This document shows positions 1-11,796 of a stretch of DNA of 64,000 nucleotides, piece after piece; position 1 is the stretch's first letter, and each line of letters starts with the position of its first letter. The stretch spans positions 21,383,255-21,447,254 of the forward strand of contig NC_053048.1 of NCBI RefSeq assembly GCF_003473485.1, in the 5' to 3' direction. This stretch comes from Medicago truncatula. Taxonomy: Eukaryota; Streptophyta; Magnoliopsida; Fabales; Fabaceae. Both the position numbers and the translations under genes were made by a program. The notes under the pieces were generated by a model. That model ran no database searches. It saw nothing but the letters and a program-made list of their open reading frames with translations, and was not told where the DNA came from.

Positions 1-57
1 ACAAACTCGTAATCCAATTATTGTTTATGTATTTGTTAGGGTTAGCTTCAGATTCAA

Positions 58-543
58 ATGGGTGGGAGTGAGATGTCGAGCATTGGCAACTCAAATGGAG
101 GAAATCATCCACATCCAGTTTGTGGGTGTAATGTAGTTATGAAGTTGTGGTTATCAAACACTGATGAGAACCCTAAGAGAAAATTCTGGAAATGTCGGTA
201 TTCGAACACAAATGTGCAAAGTTGCAAACTTTTCATATGGGATGATGAATTGGACAAGTTTTTTGCCAGAAATGGCTATCCCCAGAAGAAGATTGACAAT
301 GGTTTCTCGAAGAAGATTGAAAGTGGCTGCAATGGGTGTGAGATGACGACAGAGTTTTTGAAGAAATTTGGGAAGGATTTTGGGAAAGAATGCGGACAAG
401 AAATAGCCCAGGTGCTTGAGTCGAAGAAGGTAATGAAGTTGAAGAAGAAATACGAGGCTGAGAAGAAGAATAAGAACTGGTTGTACATGGCATTGTTAAT
501 GTCCTGGGTTTTCTTTGCAGTTGCTTTCAAACTAGCTTACTAG
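58..543 (+). CDS. GRF-type zinc-finger protein with C-terminal membrane anchor (MULE-associated)
   Basis: A single-exon 161-residue protein starting at the ATG at 58. Residues about 20-62 form a GRF-type zinc finger: Cys22 and Cys24 (VCGCN), a conserved FWKC with Cys46, then Cys56 followed by FIWDDE. Residues about 85-138 are Lys/Glu-rich and probably coiled-coil. The last 22 residues (from NWLYMALLMSW) form one hydrophobic segment that looks like a C-terminal membrane anchor. In legume genomes this arrangement is common in small proteins carried by Mutator-like elements; the GRF finger is thought to bind nucleic acid. The gene converges on the transposase gene on the opposite strand, with about 520 bp between them, which supports its being element cargo. 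The frame is intact, unlike the transposase. No host function is known to me; it could also be a co-opted copy. Confidence 0.75.
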   Translation: MGGSEMSSIGNSNGGNHPHPVCGCNVVMKLWLSNTDENPKRKFWKCRYSNTNVQSCKLFIWDDELDKFFARNGYPQKKIDNGFSKKIESGCNGCEMTTEFLKKFGKDFGKECGQEIAQVLESKKVMKLKKKYEAEKKNKNWLYMALLMSWVFFAVAFKLAY

Positions 544-1061
544 TGTTGTGTTGTGTTGTTCAAAGGTTGTATTTTGGTTCAATTGTTGGAACAAATTTGA
601 TGTCTATGTGTTGTGCTGTGTTGATGTCTATGTAATACGCCTTTTCTTTGTATGATGCTTTACTGAATTATGTATCAGTGATTATGAATGAATTGAATTA
701 TGCCTTATGTATCACTGATTATGCTTTGTATTTTATTAGTTATATGAATTGGAAGAAAAGTGTCATTGCTAATTCAACCTGTTTCAAATAAACATAACAA
801 ACATAGTTATAGCGTAATTAGTTATAGCATAATAAAGCGCATTATGTGCATATGTCTCATTACAAATTAAAGCACATCAAGTGCACGTAATGTAGCATAA
901 AACAGAAATTAAAAGGAAAGCATCTAGTTCCAAAACATAGTGCACACCAAGTGCATATGACAGACCAAAAAACAGCTACATAGTAGGCAAGTGCATAAGT
1001 GACCAAGTGCATAAGTCAGACCAAAAAAAGTACATCAAAAAACAAATGGCAGTCAATACAA

Positions 1062-4000
1062 CTACTGTGTAGATCTTGTAGATAGTTCTCCCCAAGGCTT
1101 CATCAATTTAAGGCAGGCACCAAGAACAGGTACTTTAGCAGGAACAATAGCAGCACTCTCTTGGGTCATGACACCAGCTTCTTCCTCATTATCAATTGTC
1201 ATAGGTTGATCAGCAGAGCATCCAGGTCCATCAATATTCTTAAGCCTCTTCACTGTCTTCAATCTTTGACTGCATCTTTTCTTCAAGTGGGTAGATTTCA
1301 GTGTGGTAGCAGGCTTTGGCTTTGGCTTAGGAACTGACATAGCGTTTGGCACATTTGGAACTGACATAGCAGTAGGCTTTAGTTGTGGAACTGACATAGC
1401 CTTTGGCTTCTTGGGATGCTTGGTTTGCTTTGTCTTTGGCTGCTTTGACACATTGCTTGACTGATACACATTGCTTGGCTGAGACACACTACTTGACTGA
1501 GAAGCATTACTTGGCTGGGAGACAACATTGTTGACAACAACATCTAGTTGATCAGCATTGGTGATAATTACTTGATCAAAAAATGCATCATCATCATCAT
1601 CAACAGGAGCACTTGTTTCTTCTGCTTCAGATGTAGTGGCATTTTTAGCAGGCTTTCTCTGAACAAATCATGAATATATAGTCAGTCAAATCAGAACTTG
1701 TATACAGTCAAGTTAAGTGAAATTGTAAACATATGCATATACCTTTCTTTTTAGTGCAGTTGGGTTCTGGTTTTCTTTACAGCTCCTAGCATTATGCTCA
1801 AATTTGTCACAAGTAATGCATCTATAAGCTACTACTAGCCTCCTAAATCTTCCACCACCTTCACCAAGTTCCCTGAACCTTAGTTTTTTAGGTCTACCTG
1901 GACCCTTTTTAAACTCAGGAGGGAGCATGTCTTCAACTTCCACATGTGGCCACATTTCTTCCCCATTGATAGGAGACACATTAAAAGTATAACATAGTGC
2001 ATATGTTTTTCTTGTGTAACATTCATCAACATAGTTTTCAAGCTTCAATTTTTTATACCCAAGTGCAGCCACAACATGCCTACAAGGAATTCCAACTAGC
2101 TCCCAAAAGTTACATAAACATTGTCTCTTACTAACATCAACAATGAAACCTTGACCATTAAAGACATGATTGACTTAGTATTGCTCATCTATACTCCAGG
2201 TTGGTACCCAATGAGCACTAAATTCTATTTCCCTGTCTAGCCTTCTTCTAGGATTTGACATTACATTGTGTCGCCACCTATCAAGTTTACTACAAGCAGT
2301 TGCCATCATATTCATTAGATAGTTTCTTATCCATTCACACATAGGCAGAACAGGGTGGTCCCTAGCAACTAGGATTGTGCTATTAAAAGACTCACTAATA
2401 TTATTCATAATCACATCACATTTGGGATAAAAACCAAAAGCATGTTTACACCAACCTTTAGTTGGATGCTGCATCAACCATTCCTATGCATCTCTGTCTA
2501 CATTCTTAAGCTCATTCATCTTCTGCTCCCAGCCTTGGTAATATGTAGTCTTGGCAGCACCCATCATCAAGTCTCTAATCAATGTTCCTCCTCCAAACTT
2601 CTTCTTAAAATTAGCATACAAATGCCTTAAGCACAACCTATGGTCAATGGTCTGAGCTTTTTCTTCAAGCACTTGAATGAGTCCCTGTAATACACAAAAT
2701 GCATATATAACAACAAACATATGTAACAGATCTAATATATCACAGATCTATTAAATTCATCACAGATCTACTCTATTACTACATAAAGCATACAAGAAAA
2801 AGAAGCAGACTCACAGATTTACTATATTGAAGCATAGATTTATAATCAAAGGGACATAAATTAATACCTTTTGTTGGTCTGAGATAAAGACGTATCTTTT
2901 GTCTTGTCCTACATCCTCTAGCAGCAACTGAAGAAACCAACTCCATGAATCCTTTGTTTCTGTTTCAACAACACCAAAAGCTAAAGGAAAGTATTGATCA
3001 TTTGGATCTCTTCCTACAGCCACCAACAATTGACCTCCATATTTTGTCTTCAGGTGACACCCATCAACACCAATAAATGGTCTACATGCACTAGTGAATC
3101 CCTTTTTACATCCATCAAAGCAGAAGTAGAAACGACTAAATCTTGGTTGCAGTGTAGGGGCTGGCCTCTCCATGTTAATTTTGCAGTTGTTTCCTGCACA
3201 AACTCTTTTTAGTTCTGCAGCATACCTCCACAACATAGAGTACTGTCTTGATGCATCACCTTCAACCACTGTTTTTGCAATTTGCTTTGTCTTACATGCC
3301 ATGCCTTTAGTTATGCCCACTGCATGCTCTCTCCTCATATCTTTCATAATGGTAGGGATGTTTATCTTCTTATCTGACTGTAGTTTTTTAACCACATCTT
3401 TGGCTACCCACTTGGAAGAGGCAGACTTGTTTTTAGTTACTCTTGCACACGTGTGGTTTTTGTCATATGTTTTAAGTTGGTATGTGTGTTTGTCACCAAC
3501 TTTACTACAAAAGGCAAAATACCCACATTTTTCCCTACATACTGCCCTCACCCTTATTTTATCATTTTTAACAAACTTGATGTCATGCCCATTTAATACA
3601 TTCCATTCCACAATGGCATCCTTAAAATCATCTAGAGAGTTAAACTCCATACCCAACCTGAACTCATAACTCTTGCCCAACTGCTCCTTCCTATATTTCA
3701 CATATTTTGGACCTTTTTCATCATCTGAAGCATCAGGGTCAGAGCTTCCCAATTCATCAGACACATACTCATCTTCTGGATCAAGCACACTTGTAGAACC
3801 ACGTGTCATACAAACTGGAACTTTCACTTTCAACTTCCCTTTCAACTTATTAAAACCACCTTTCTTGCCTGGAGACTTGTTAGCAACAGTCTTCAACCTA
3901 AAAGATTGGCCTTCTATCTCCACCCTATTGCTTCCATTTGCAGGTTGCTCAACTTCAAAAACACCAAAACCATCATCCAACCCCAATGCCCTTTCCTCAT

Positions 4001-4421
4001 TACTATCATCCAACCTTACCCCTCTAGCTTCATACTCACTGTTGTCATCATCACCATCATCTTCAGATCCCATCAATTCAATGCACTTAGGTTCAGATAC
4101 ATACTCACAGTTACTACTCACATTGTGCTCAACATACATGTGTCCATCCATTCATGTGCTCATTGCTTGTATCCCAACAGCTTTAATATCACCGTCAAGT
4201 AAGACATGCTTGAAACCCTCATCAACTCCCTCTATCTTCCTCCACAACCTAAAGGTCGATTTATCATAATTCCATTCCTTCACCAAATCCACAGCTTCAA
4301 AATACGACCATGTGTCTGAGTCATGCCCAGTAATCACAGTTTCCATCCCACCTCTGTAAAACATTGTGTCTTCTTTAACAAACTCACCGCCATGGTGAAA
4401 AACAACATTGAACAGTCCCAT
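1062..4421 (-). pseudogene. MuDR-type MULE transposase gene, three exons, three in-frame stops
   Basis: Three exons can be joined on the minus strand: 4421-2868, 2684-1743 and 1658-1062, with GT-AG borders at each junction (donor AAAAG/GTATT, acceptor TTACAG/GGACTC, donor AAAG/GTATAT, acceptor TTCAG/AGAAAG). The N-terminus (FNVVFHHGGEFV) is the PB1-like region common in legume MULE proteins. The MuDR N-terminal zinc-binding region follows (CREKCGYFAFC). Next is the MULE transposase core (FIGVDGCHLKTKYGGQLL to DSWSWFLQLLLEDV, with FISD). A SWIM finger (CLCNFWELVGIPCRH) and a CCHC-like knuckle (CITCDKFEHNARSC) come after it. The tail is rich in SNVSQ and KAMSVP repeats. In-frame stops at 4152-4154 (TGA), 2484-2486 (TAG) and 2175-2177 (TAA) break the protein without shifting the frame, so it is a recently inactivated transposase. 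The ATG at 4421 was chosen because an AG acceptor (catcag/gtATGGGA) sits just before it, suggesting a 5' UTR intron. Confidence 0.8.
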
Positions 4422-5140
4422 ACCTGATGATAAGAGCATATACGTATATTAGTGTTTGTTCAAAAACCCTAAAAAAAACAAGAATAAAAGCTAAAAACTA
4501 AGAAAGATTCATGAATCATGATCGTTTTTTCGAAAATCAATAGCATGGGAAGAAACGTACCTTCAATCGTTTTCCCTTTCGAGTTGATCCGTGACCGTTG
4601 ATTTCCAAACCAAAATAGAAAGTCTGAAACTTGGTTTTGTTTCTTCAATCGAGTTCTAATCGTTGCCACGCCTTCTTCTTTGATTCACGTTTCTGGCTTT
4701 TGGAGTTTTTCAGAAGAACAAGAGAGAATGAGAAAATGGAATTTGAAGGGACTAAAACTAAATCTAGGGTTTTTACATCCTATTTATAATTTCAAATTTT
4801 AACTAAATAAAAATTAAAATGAAAAGTAATTATCCAAGTGACAACTGTTTTTAATTAAAAAAAATGAAAACAAAAATAATTTCCCAGTCAGCATGACACG
4901 TCAGCAGATTCTGCTGACTAGTTCAAGTGAGAGACCAATTGTGGAAGAATCTGAAATGACAGGGACAAAATCTAAACTTTTTTTTTTACAGGGACTAAAA
5001 CCGAAATTCGCTCATATTACAGGAACAAAAAAGGTATTAACCCATTGTCTTAATTACATTTTTTTTCTTCTTGTTTTTGTTTCCTTGATATCCATTCAAT
5101 CTATGTTTACATTTACTAACACACACTTCTTAGTTCTTTT

Positions 5141-6405
5141 AAGCTTAATTGCACTTTTAATTCCTTAATTTATCAATTGAACGATTTTGGTTGAGTTGGC
5201 AATTTTTGCTGACATAGCATCATTGTCACTTGTTCATTGTGAAATTTAATTAAATTAAAAAAATAAAACAAAAAATTGATTGAGTATGTAGCATAGTTTT
5301 GAAAATCGGACCGGATCGGCCGGTTGAACCGGTTCGACCAGGATCCGGTGGGGTGACCGGTTCGAGTTGATAAACGGATCGGTCATGTAATCAGACTGAA
5401 CCGGCGTGACTCGGTCAAACTCGGGAAAAAACGATGAACCGGCGGGTTTGACAAACCGGACCGGTTTGAAGTAAAGCAGAAATTTAATTGAATTAATTAA
5501 GCCAAAAAATGGCAGCGCTGGGTGTTGAACCTGCATCCCACAGCTTGCAAGGCAATCACTTATCTCCTACAACATGAACCTCTTTTGTTTTAAAATTACT
5601 TCTTATTATTTATATATAATAACTGAACAGTTTTTGTTAGGGGAACGAAATACACTCTATTTTTTTTAAGTAACCAAGCACACTCTTATCATTTAAATAT
5701 TATTGTCCGACATCTCAAATATTTTAATAAACATTTTTTTTACAATATTTTTTTTGAAAGAATTTTTTTATTTTACTATATTTATTTGAATATGTATTAC
5801 TCTCTTCGTCCATATATTTAAACACCCGTTTGATTTTATTTTTGTCCTTAAATGTAAACCTTTTTTAAATTACAACACTCATTAATTATTTTAGTTTCTA
5901 AAGTGACCGAGTCACCGATTCAATCCGAGTTAATCCGGATAAATAACTATATACATTTAATCTAAGGACCGAGTTATCTAACCGGTTCGACCAATGACTC
6001 AATGGTTCGACCATTGACCCATTGACCTAGTACCCCCGCCGAGTCGATGACCGAGCCGAGTTTTAAAACTATGGTATGTAACATAATCATAAACCATGCT
6101 TCTCTCTCACAACATCTATCTCCAATATCATGAAGGGACTGATGATGAAGCTCTAATGAGAGATAATGATGATGATATTGGAGATAGATGTTGTGGGAGA
6201 AAGAGAGGAGCGTGTTTGATGGTTATGCTATGTTCAATCAATCAATTTCTTCTTTTTTTTTTTAATTTAATTTAATTAAAATTCACCTTGGACAAGTGAA
6301 AATGATTCGTGTCAGCAAAAATTGCTAACTCAACAAAACTTTGAATAGGGGACTACAAAATCCAAAAGGAGCCAAACATAGGGGCTAAAAGTGAAATTAA
6401 GTATT
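5141..6405. mobile_element. Foldback (MITE-like) element split by a nested hAT-like element
   Basis: The left arm (about 5141-5283) and right arm (about 6082-6405) are inverted copies. Shared stretches include 'gttggcaatttttgctgaca' on the left against the complement of 'tgtcagcaaaaattgctaac' on the right. Also shared are 'aaatttaattaaattaaa' and the outer end 'cttaatt(g/t)cacttttaa'. The inner parts pair as well: 'acaacatctatctccaatat' at about 6103 is the complement of the sequence at about 6176-6195. With the inserted hAT-like element removed, the foldback is roughly 460 bp. It carries no coding sequence. Confidence 0.7.
5292..6073. mobile_element. Non-autonomous hAT-like element (782 bp) with accggtt-rich ends
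   Basis: The terminal inverted repeats are 'catagttttgaaaatcgg' at the left and the complement of 'ccgagttttaaaactatg' at the right. They are flanked by 8-bp duplications gtatgtag (5284-5291) and gtatgtaa (6074-6081), matching at 7 of 8 positions. The size of the duplication and the CA start fit the hAT superfamily. Subterminal regions are packed with accggttcgacc-type motifs on both strands (5297-5465 and 5905-6060). No transposase frame is present, so it needs a partner for movement. A larger relative lies at 18995-21265. Confidence 0.75.
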
Positions 6406-8196
6406 TCTTTTATTGAAACCTTCTTTTGTTGATAAAAAAAAATATTAATCAAAATTCAAGCACTGACAATTCTGATAGAGGGAGTGTCTAGTGTCTTGGA
6501 CGTGTCAGTGTCCAACATCGACATCAGACCCGTTCTTTGGGGAGTGTAAACTGTTCAACTGAGTTGGACCTCCAAAAGTGATGAGCGTCAAGAAAAAAAG
6601 AGTATTGACCAATATCCACCCCCACTCAAAGAAAGAAAAAAAAACCATGTTCCATATTTCTATATCTAATTAAAAAAATATGTTCCTTATTAAAAATAAT
6701 TGTTAATTTTGATTTCGATGGCTAATAGTCATTATACGGATGTTAATTTCAATTTAAATAAAAGATTTCTCTTTTAAAAAATTGTGTTTTTTTTTATATG
6801 GGGTCTATTTTTATTATGAGAGCCGAACCTCCAATCTCATAGGGACGACCCTGACCGACACTACACCAATACATGTGATTATATTCAATTATGTCAGATT
6901 TCAAATTATAACTAGTGTCGTCATGTCATTGTGTCTGGTGTCCATGCTTGCGTCAGTGATTCATATAAATATCCAACTAAAATCCAGGTTTCCGCTATGC
7001 ATCCAATACTTGGTAAATAAACTCTAACTCTCTGTAGCAAGAGAACATTTATTTCAACCTAGCTATCTCATTCCTCTTGATTTAGTCTTAAAATGTGTTG
7101 ATGGATTCATACCTCAATTATGGATTTAGCAACATTTTTCTTGATTTAGTTACATTTTTCAACCGTTACTAGATCTCAATTTTGTTGTAGTGCTATCTCA
7201 TGCCTCTTGTTTTGGTCTTTAAATGTCTTGATGGATTCATATCTCAATTACGAGTATAGGAATTTTTATCCTCTTCCCTTACTAACGGTTGATGTTAAGA
7301 CATACGTTGTAATTTATTTGTCTGTCAAGCTAAGAAAAGAACTGACTAATCCTGCTCAACTTGATGTTTAAACCGAGGTTCAGTCGGTTTCTATGGAGCT
7401 ACCACAGTTTCAAACTGTCTCAAAAGCTTAGGGTTTGCAAGAAATGGTAAGGCTTGCAATGCAGAATATCAAGGTGATCAATTTAAAACGCCATGTTGAC
7501 TATATGAGCATAAACTTTGCAGAAAATTGGAGAAATAGTAAAAGCTTGCAATGTAGAATATTGAGATAAGCAATTTAAGAATACTTTAATATCTTTGACG
7601 AAGACAATTTTTATACCAAGTTTATGACATTCATTTAAATTTAAAATATCTACATTGTAGATTCGTATCAAAAATTGCATTCATGTATGTTTGCAGATTT
7701 CTATGCATTGGACAAATCCCTTATGGCAAAAGTTACTAAACTTCCTATAGTTAGATTCAGGATGTAAAAGTATAAGGCAAAACGTTTTTCCTTATCTAAA
7801 AATATTAACCCTAAAAACTCCACACATTCTAGAGGCAAATCTCCTTTGAAATCTTTTGATTATCTTGTTTTGCAAGCTATACCTCCAAAGATTGAAAAGA
7901 AATAAAAATTATTTGTGCTTTATTGCTTTATCTGTTGCCAATCTTGAGTAATGGTATTATAATCCATCTTTAATAATTATAAAATCGAGATTATCAAAAA
8001 AACTATAAAATAGATCAATTATGAAAAAAGAAAAAATAAATGCATTAGAAATATTACTCACTTAGAAACCAGCCAAATTTTAAATCATATCCACAAAACA
8101 GGAAAAATAAGAATACATCAATTTGTTAAGGTAGACAGAAAAAAAATCCTACCAAGAAAAAACTAGTAACTGAAAAAAACTAGTAACTATATTTCT
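6406..8196. other. No gene seen; contains a diverged tandem duplication
   Basis: No convincing coding frame was found. About 7061-7190 and 7191-7270 are diverged tandem copies (gctatctcat(t/g)cctcttg(a/t)tt, then gatggattcata(c/t)ctcaatta). Near 6480-6540 and 6850-6960 are TE-like 'gtgtcagtgtcc'-type strings often seen in legume repeats. The rest is AT-rich DNA. Confidence 0.5.
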
Positions 8197-9010
8197 TCAT
8201 GCAAGATACCTATACAAATTAGTGTCAATACTGTCCCTCTCCAAGTAATCCCTATCAATAAGAGATTCAATCCTTTTCTTAATATCTATTGGATTAGGAA
8301 GGAATAATGACATTAACTCCTTAGTTACCTCTGTAATAACATTACTATGATCAAGCTGCTTCCTAAACTTCATGATCCTCGCTATTGCTGCTTCAATTTG
8401 AGGCCTTATGTTTTCTTCCACGCTTTTCCGAGTTTGTAATTTCTCGAATTCAGATTTTCTTGGTGTGTCCGTTGTCCTAGCTTAATGTTATAGAACTTTC
8501 TTGAGAACGTGTCATTGACAAAGAATACATCATCCTCACCAATATATCGATTCATCGGCTGTTTCTTGATTATATTTCCCCCTTCACAAGAGCAATGGAA
8601 TACAAGCACTTTATCAAATCCAAGGAATTAATTTTGGTTGCTTTCTCAATTTCCTTGTAGCTTAGTTGATCAACATCATTAAACAACATCAAGACACACA
8701 TTTGATAGGTGGAGACATGTAACTCATGTTTATGACCATTCCCAAATGTCGCTATTATCTCTGCATTTCCCATGTTTGGTTGCAATGATAGCTTCTTATG
8801 AGTGTGGAGTCCTAGATAATATGACTTGGACTTCTCATATGGTGCAGAAACTTCAATTGGAAGGTTGCATGATGAATCTGTAGTTCTCGATAATGGCCAC
8901 GAACCTGTGGTCAAAACGTGAACACTTAGTTTAGGATCATCACTTAGCTCAGCGTGGCTTCTATAAAACCCTTGTAACGTTTCTTTTGAGGTTTTCGTAT
9001 CAGCAACCAT
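8197..9010 (-). pseudogene. Truncated CUL3-like cullin fragment (C-terminal third)
   Basis: Three minus-strand frames join to form the C-terminal cullin region. The first (9010-8570) runs from TKTSKETLQGFYRSH through VLTTGSWPL, HVSTYQMCVLMLFND and INSLDLIKCLYS. The second (to 8406) covers NIIKKQPMNR and DDVFFVNDTF. The third (8421-8197) holds IRPQIEAAIARIMKFRKQ, with the neddylation-type lysine, and ends ERDYLERD...LYRYLA. Alignment by eye to the neighbour at 15614-18321 shows frame breaks after LVKG (about 8575) and in the stretch after FYNIKL (about 8420-8490). Everything upstream of the cullin homology core, including the adaptor-binding N-terminus, is missing. It is a dead partial duplicate of the same ancestral gene. 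Confidence 0.85.
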
Positions 9011-9776
9011 TGTCTCTAATTCTTAGCACATAAAGTTATCAGATCCGCATAAGAGAGTGAGTGTTAAAAAAAGTGTTGGAAAAATATGTTTTCTTAGCAC
9101 CGATATAAGAACCCTTTGGGTAAATCATGAGAATCAAGAAAAATGGTCATGATATTAGATAATAGTGTTAAAAATAAGTGTTAGAAATAAACTTTTCCTA
9201 GCATCCATCATAAGATCCATTTGAGTGAACCAAGAAAATTGATCATGATATTCAATTTGTTAACAATTAATATTGTGTTGTAAATTTACACTTCAAGAGA
9301 GGAAATCAGTTAATGTTTTCATCAAAACATTCATTACAGATTGCAGAAAGAGATATAACATAAGCAGGGATATGTTAGTATAAATAATAATTAATATAGT
9401 TAAAAATTTAAAAGATTCTTATAAAACGGGGCAAAAAAAATCTAAGACGGTCTATATTTAATTAAATGTAGGTTGTAGTATACTTTCGTATTTGGCATGT
9501 AATGCATTACAGAAATTTTTGACTGTAATGCATTCATCAATATAGTTAAAGAAATTTTTGACTCATAAGGCACAGAAACCAAAAAAATTTACGCAATTCT
9601 TTCATCATAAAAATCATTACCAAGTAATCTCACCTTGTTAACAGCGCCCAACAACTTATTTGCACACAATTTTATGGTTTCCGCCTCCTTCATTTTTAGC
9701 ATCTCGAACTCTTGAATCAGGTTGAGTTTTGCATGTTTTTGGTTCTTTCATTTCCCTCGTATTCTTTTTTCATGTA
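9011..9776. other. AT-rich intergenic DNA with no recognised feature
   Basis: Only short repeated phrases are visible, such as 'gaaatttttgact' near 9510 and 9550 and 'ttagaaataa/gttggaaaaat' near 9075 and 9180. No extended frame, RNA gene or transposon end was recognised here. Confidence 0.4.
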
Positions 9777-10085
9777 CTCCCTCCGTCCCATAATATAAGC
9801 AAAAAAAACACATTTTCTTTGTCCCAAAATATAAGCAAAACAGACAAACTTTTATCTTTTCCAAGATTTTTTTTTGTTATTCTCATAAAATTAAATGCAA
9901 ATTACATTCAATTTTCTCTTTCTTTCATTTTTTCCATAACCAATAGCCAATGAAAATTGTTTTTACATCTTCCTATAAAACTTTTTCAAAGAAAATACAA
10001 AAAACTATACTCCAAATTCTTATGTTTTAGTTTTCTTAATAAGTGTGATTTTTGTTTTTTTGCTTATAATTTGGGACGGAGGGAG
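9777..10085. mobile_element. Stowaway-type MITE (ctccctccgtccc ends)
   Basis: The element begins CTCCCTCCGTCCC and ends with the exact complement GGGACGGAGGGAG. It is flanked by the TA dinucleotide on both sides (9775-9776 and 10086-10087). The subterminal 'ataatataagcaaaaa' is mirrored by 'ttttttgcttataattt'. At 309 bp, with a TA target and no coding frame, this is a classic mariner-related Stowaway element. Confidence 0.9.
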
Positions 10086-10180
10086 TAATCCCAAATGTCT
10101 TTTGCCGATTTCAAAAAACAACTCACTAATGTCTCATAAAAAACTTATTAGTATCATAACTGAAAATACTAAGGCATACT

Positions 10181-10565
10181 AACAATGTTATAAATTGCGA
10201 TCTACAACCACAACTATATATAGTCACAACATTGATTAATGTTTTTGTGTGGCGTCTATAGTTACATCGATTGTATTTGTCTGTGATTTTCTGTGGCAGA
10301 TATATCGATGATGTGTGGGGCTTGCAAGCACTTGAAGAGGAAGTGTACTAATCGGTGCACCTTTGCATCCAACTTGGGTGCAAAGATGCATCAATTAATA
10401 CACTTTCTCTTCAAGTGCTTGCAAGCCCCACACAACACCGATGTATCTGCCACAGAAAATCACAGACAAATACAACCGATGTAACTATAGACGTCACACT
10501 AACACATTAATCAATGTTGTGACTATATATAGTTGTGGTTGCATATCGCAATTTATAACATTGTT
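10181..10565. repeat. 385-bp symmetric inverted repeat carrying a LOB-domain (LBD) gene fragment in each arm
   Basis: The arms 10181-10372 and 10374-10565 are each 192 bases around a single central base at 10373, with only scattered mismatches. The outer ends match perfectly (aacaatgttataaattgcg). Read outward to inward, the left arm encodes CGACKHLKRKCTNRCTFA, which has the C-x2-C-x6-C-x3-C spacing of the LOB-domain zinc motif. The right arm on the minus strand gives CGACKHLKRKC, a stop in place of one residue, then CIFAP, which is even closer to the LBD consensus. A transcript across the locus would fold into one long hairpin. The LBD match rests on the cysteine spacing and FAP motif only. 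A transposon that captured part of an LBD gene is the simplest origin. No transcription evidence can be read from the sequence. Confidence 0.8.
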
Positions 10566-10848
10566 GGGTGGATGTTTATATGTGATGATTTGTGAGGGGA
10601 GTGAACATTGGTCATGTGAATGTGGTTAGCAACGTGAATGATGTGGTGAGATTTTTTTTGTATATGTGAGAAAGAAAGAGTTCAAGGTTGGTGAGGGAGC
10701 GTGTGAATATCACGTGGTGAAGGGGTGTACATGACGTGATTAAAGCATTAGTTATTGGCGTGTTTGTTATATTGCGTGAATAAATTATTGACAGGATGGG
10801 AAAATGATGGTTTGTATGAAACTTACTTTGGAAAGGTTGTCTTTGAAA

Positions 10849-11230
10849 CTTGATAAGGTGAACTTCAATATAACTTTAATACATTCCTTCACGGTTAGTG
10901 TGGGTTGTGAGTCTAACTTCTACATTGTCATCTTTAATCGGATTTTTATAGTATATAAAACAGACTTAAATCTCACTCTTAGAAGTTAGTACATAAAACG
11001 AGGATGTCTAATTACATATACATCCAAAGCTATATGATTCTTGATAACGTGAACTTCAATATAACTTTAATACACTCATTCACGCTTAGTGTGGGTTGTG
11101 AGTCTAACTTCTTGTTAATCTTCAATCGGATTTGTATAGTATATGAAATAGACTTGAATCTCACTTCTAAAAGTTAGTCATAAAATGAGGGCATCTAAGT
11201 AAATATACACATCCAATTGTTCATTTACAT
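10849..11230. repeat. Tandem duplication, about 191-bp period
   Basis: 'cttgata(a/c)cgtgaacttcaat'-type sequence starts at 10849 and again at about 11040. The two copies run in parallel through 'tagtgtgggttgtgagtcta', 'aatcggatttttatagtata' and 'agttagt(a)cataaaa(c/t)ga'. They differ by small indels and substitutions. No coding function is evident. The DNA from 10566 to 10848 and from 11231 to 11796 shows nothing recognisable beyond a repeated 'catatttaaggg(c/t)ttttg' phrase at about 11547 and 11619. Confidence 0.75.
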
Positions 11231-11796
11231 ACGCAATGTGAAACTCTAATACAACTTTACGATACATTCTTTGGATCATGTAGGAAACGTGAAGGGGTTA
11301 AGAGTACTCATGCGTAGTGCATACATGGCTGTTATAAAAGCATGAAGTGATTCTTAAAAGCTTAGCTTTTAGGAGAAGGAAAAAAACGCTTATAACTTTT
11401 ACAAAAAACCATGAGAAGATTCTTAAAACAAAACTATATACATGCCAACAGTTTCACTATACCAGAATGAATATTGCCAGCTGATTGCCTTATGATGCAC
11501 TCATTTATATATCTTGCTTATGATGTATATATAATCACTTTAGTCATATTTAAGGGCTTTTGCACATATTCATTAATCTTTTATCTTTCAAAAAAAATAT
11601 TCTTTTAAAAACTCATGTCATATTTAAGGGTTTTTGACCATATTTATTATTCTATTATCTTTTAAAAAAAAACTTTTAAGAACTCATTATAATGTTAAAT
11701 TCTTTTTTTATTTTAAAAAAACAACTGCAAAGAGATTGTTTTTACCAACTACTTTTGATAATAAAAAAAATATTGGGAACATAAAAGTTTAGATTA

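Larger units (their letters stand above)
1..5042 (-). mobile_element. Mutator-like element (MULE), right part; left end lies outside the window
   Basis: The element holds a MuDR-type transposase gene on the minus strand and a GRF zinc-finger gene on the plus strand. The right terminal region, about 4893-5042, has the make-up typical of legume MULE ends: repeated 'agggac(t)aaa' motifs (near 4960 and 4991) and the end motif 'aaaaaaggtattaaccc'. Read on the minus strand this begins GGGTTAATACC. A near-perfect palindrome (gtcagcag/ctgctgac) lies at 4900-4918. The matching left terminal inverted repeat is not in the window, so the exact borders and the 9-bp target duplication cannot be checked. 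The 544-1061 interval between the two genes has no coding signal and contains several copies of the short phrase 'aagtgcata'. Confidence 0.65.

Noticed and set aside
3172..4269. Several plus-strand open frames of 60-200 residues
   Set aside because: They lie antisense to the MULE transposase core and have hydrophobic, low-complexity composition without family features.
5255..5536. 93-residue minus-strand frame
   Set aside because: It reads through the accggttcgacc motifs of the hAT-like element end and spans the element border.
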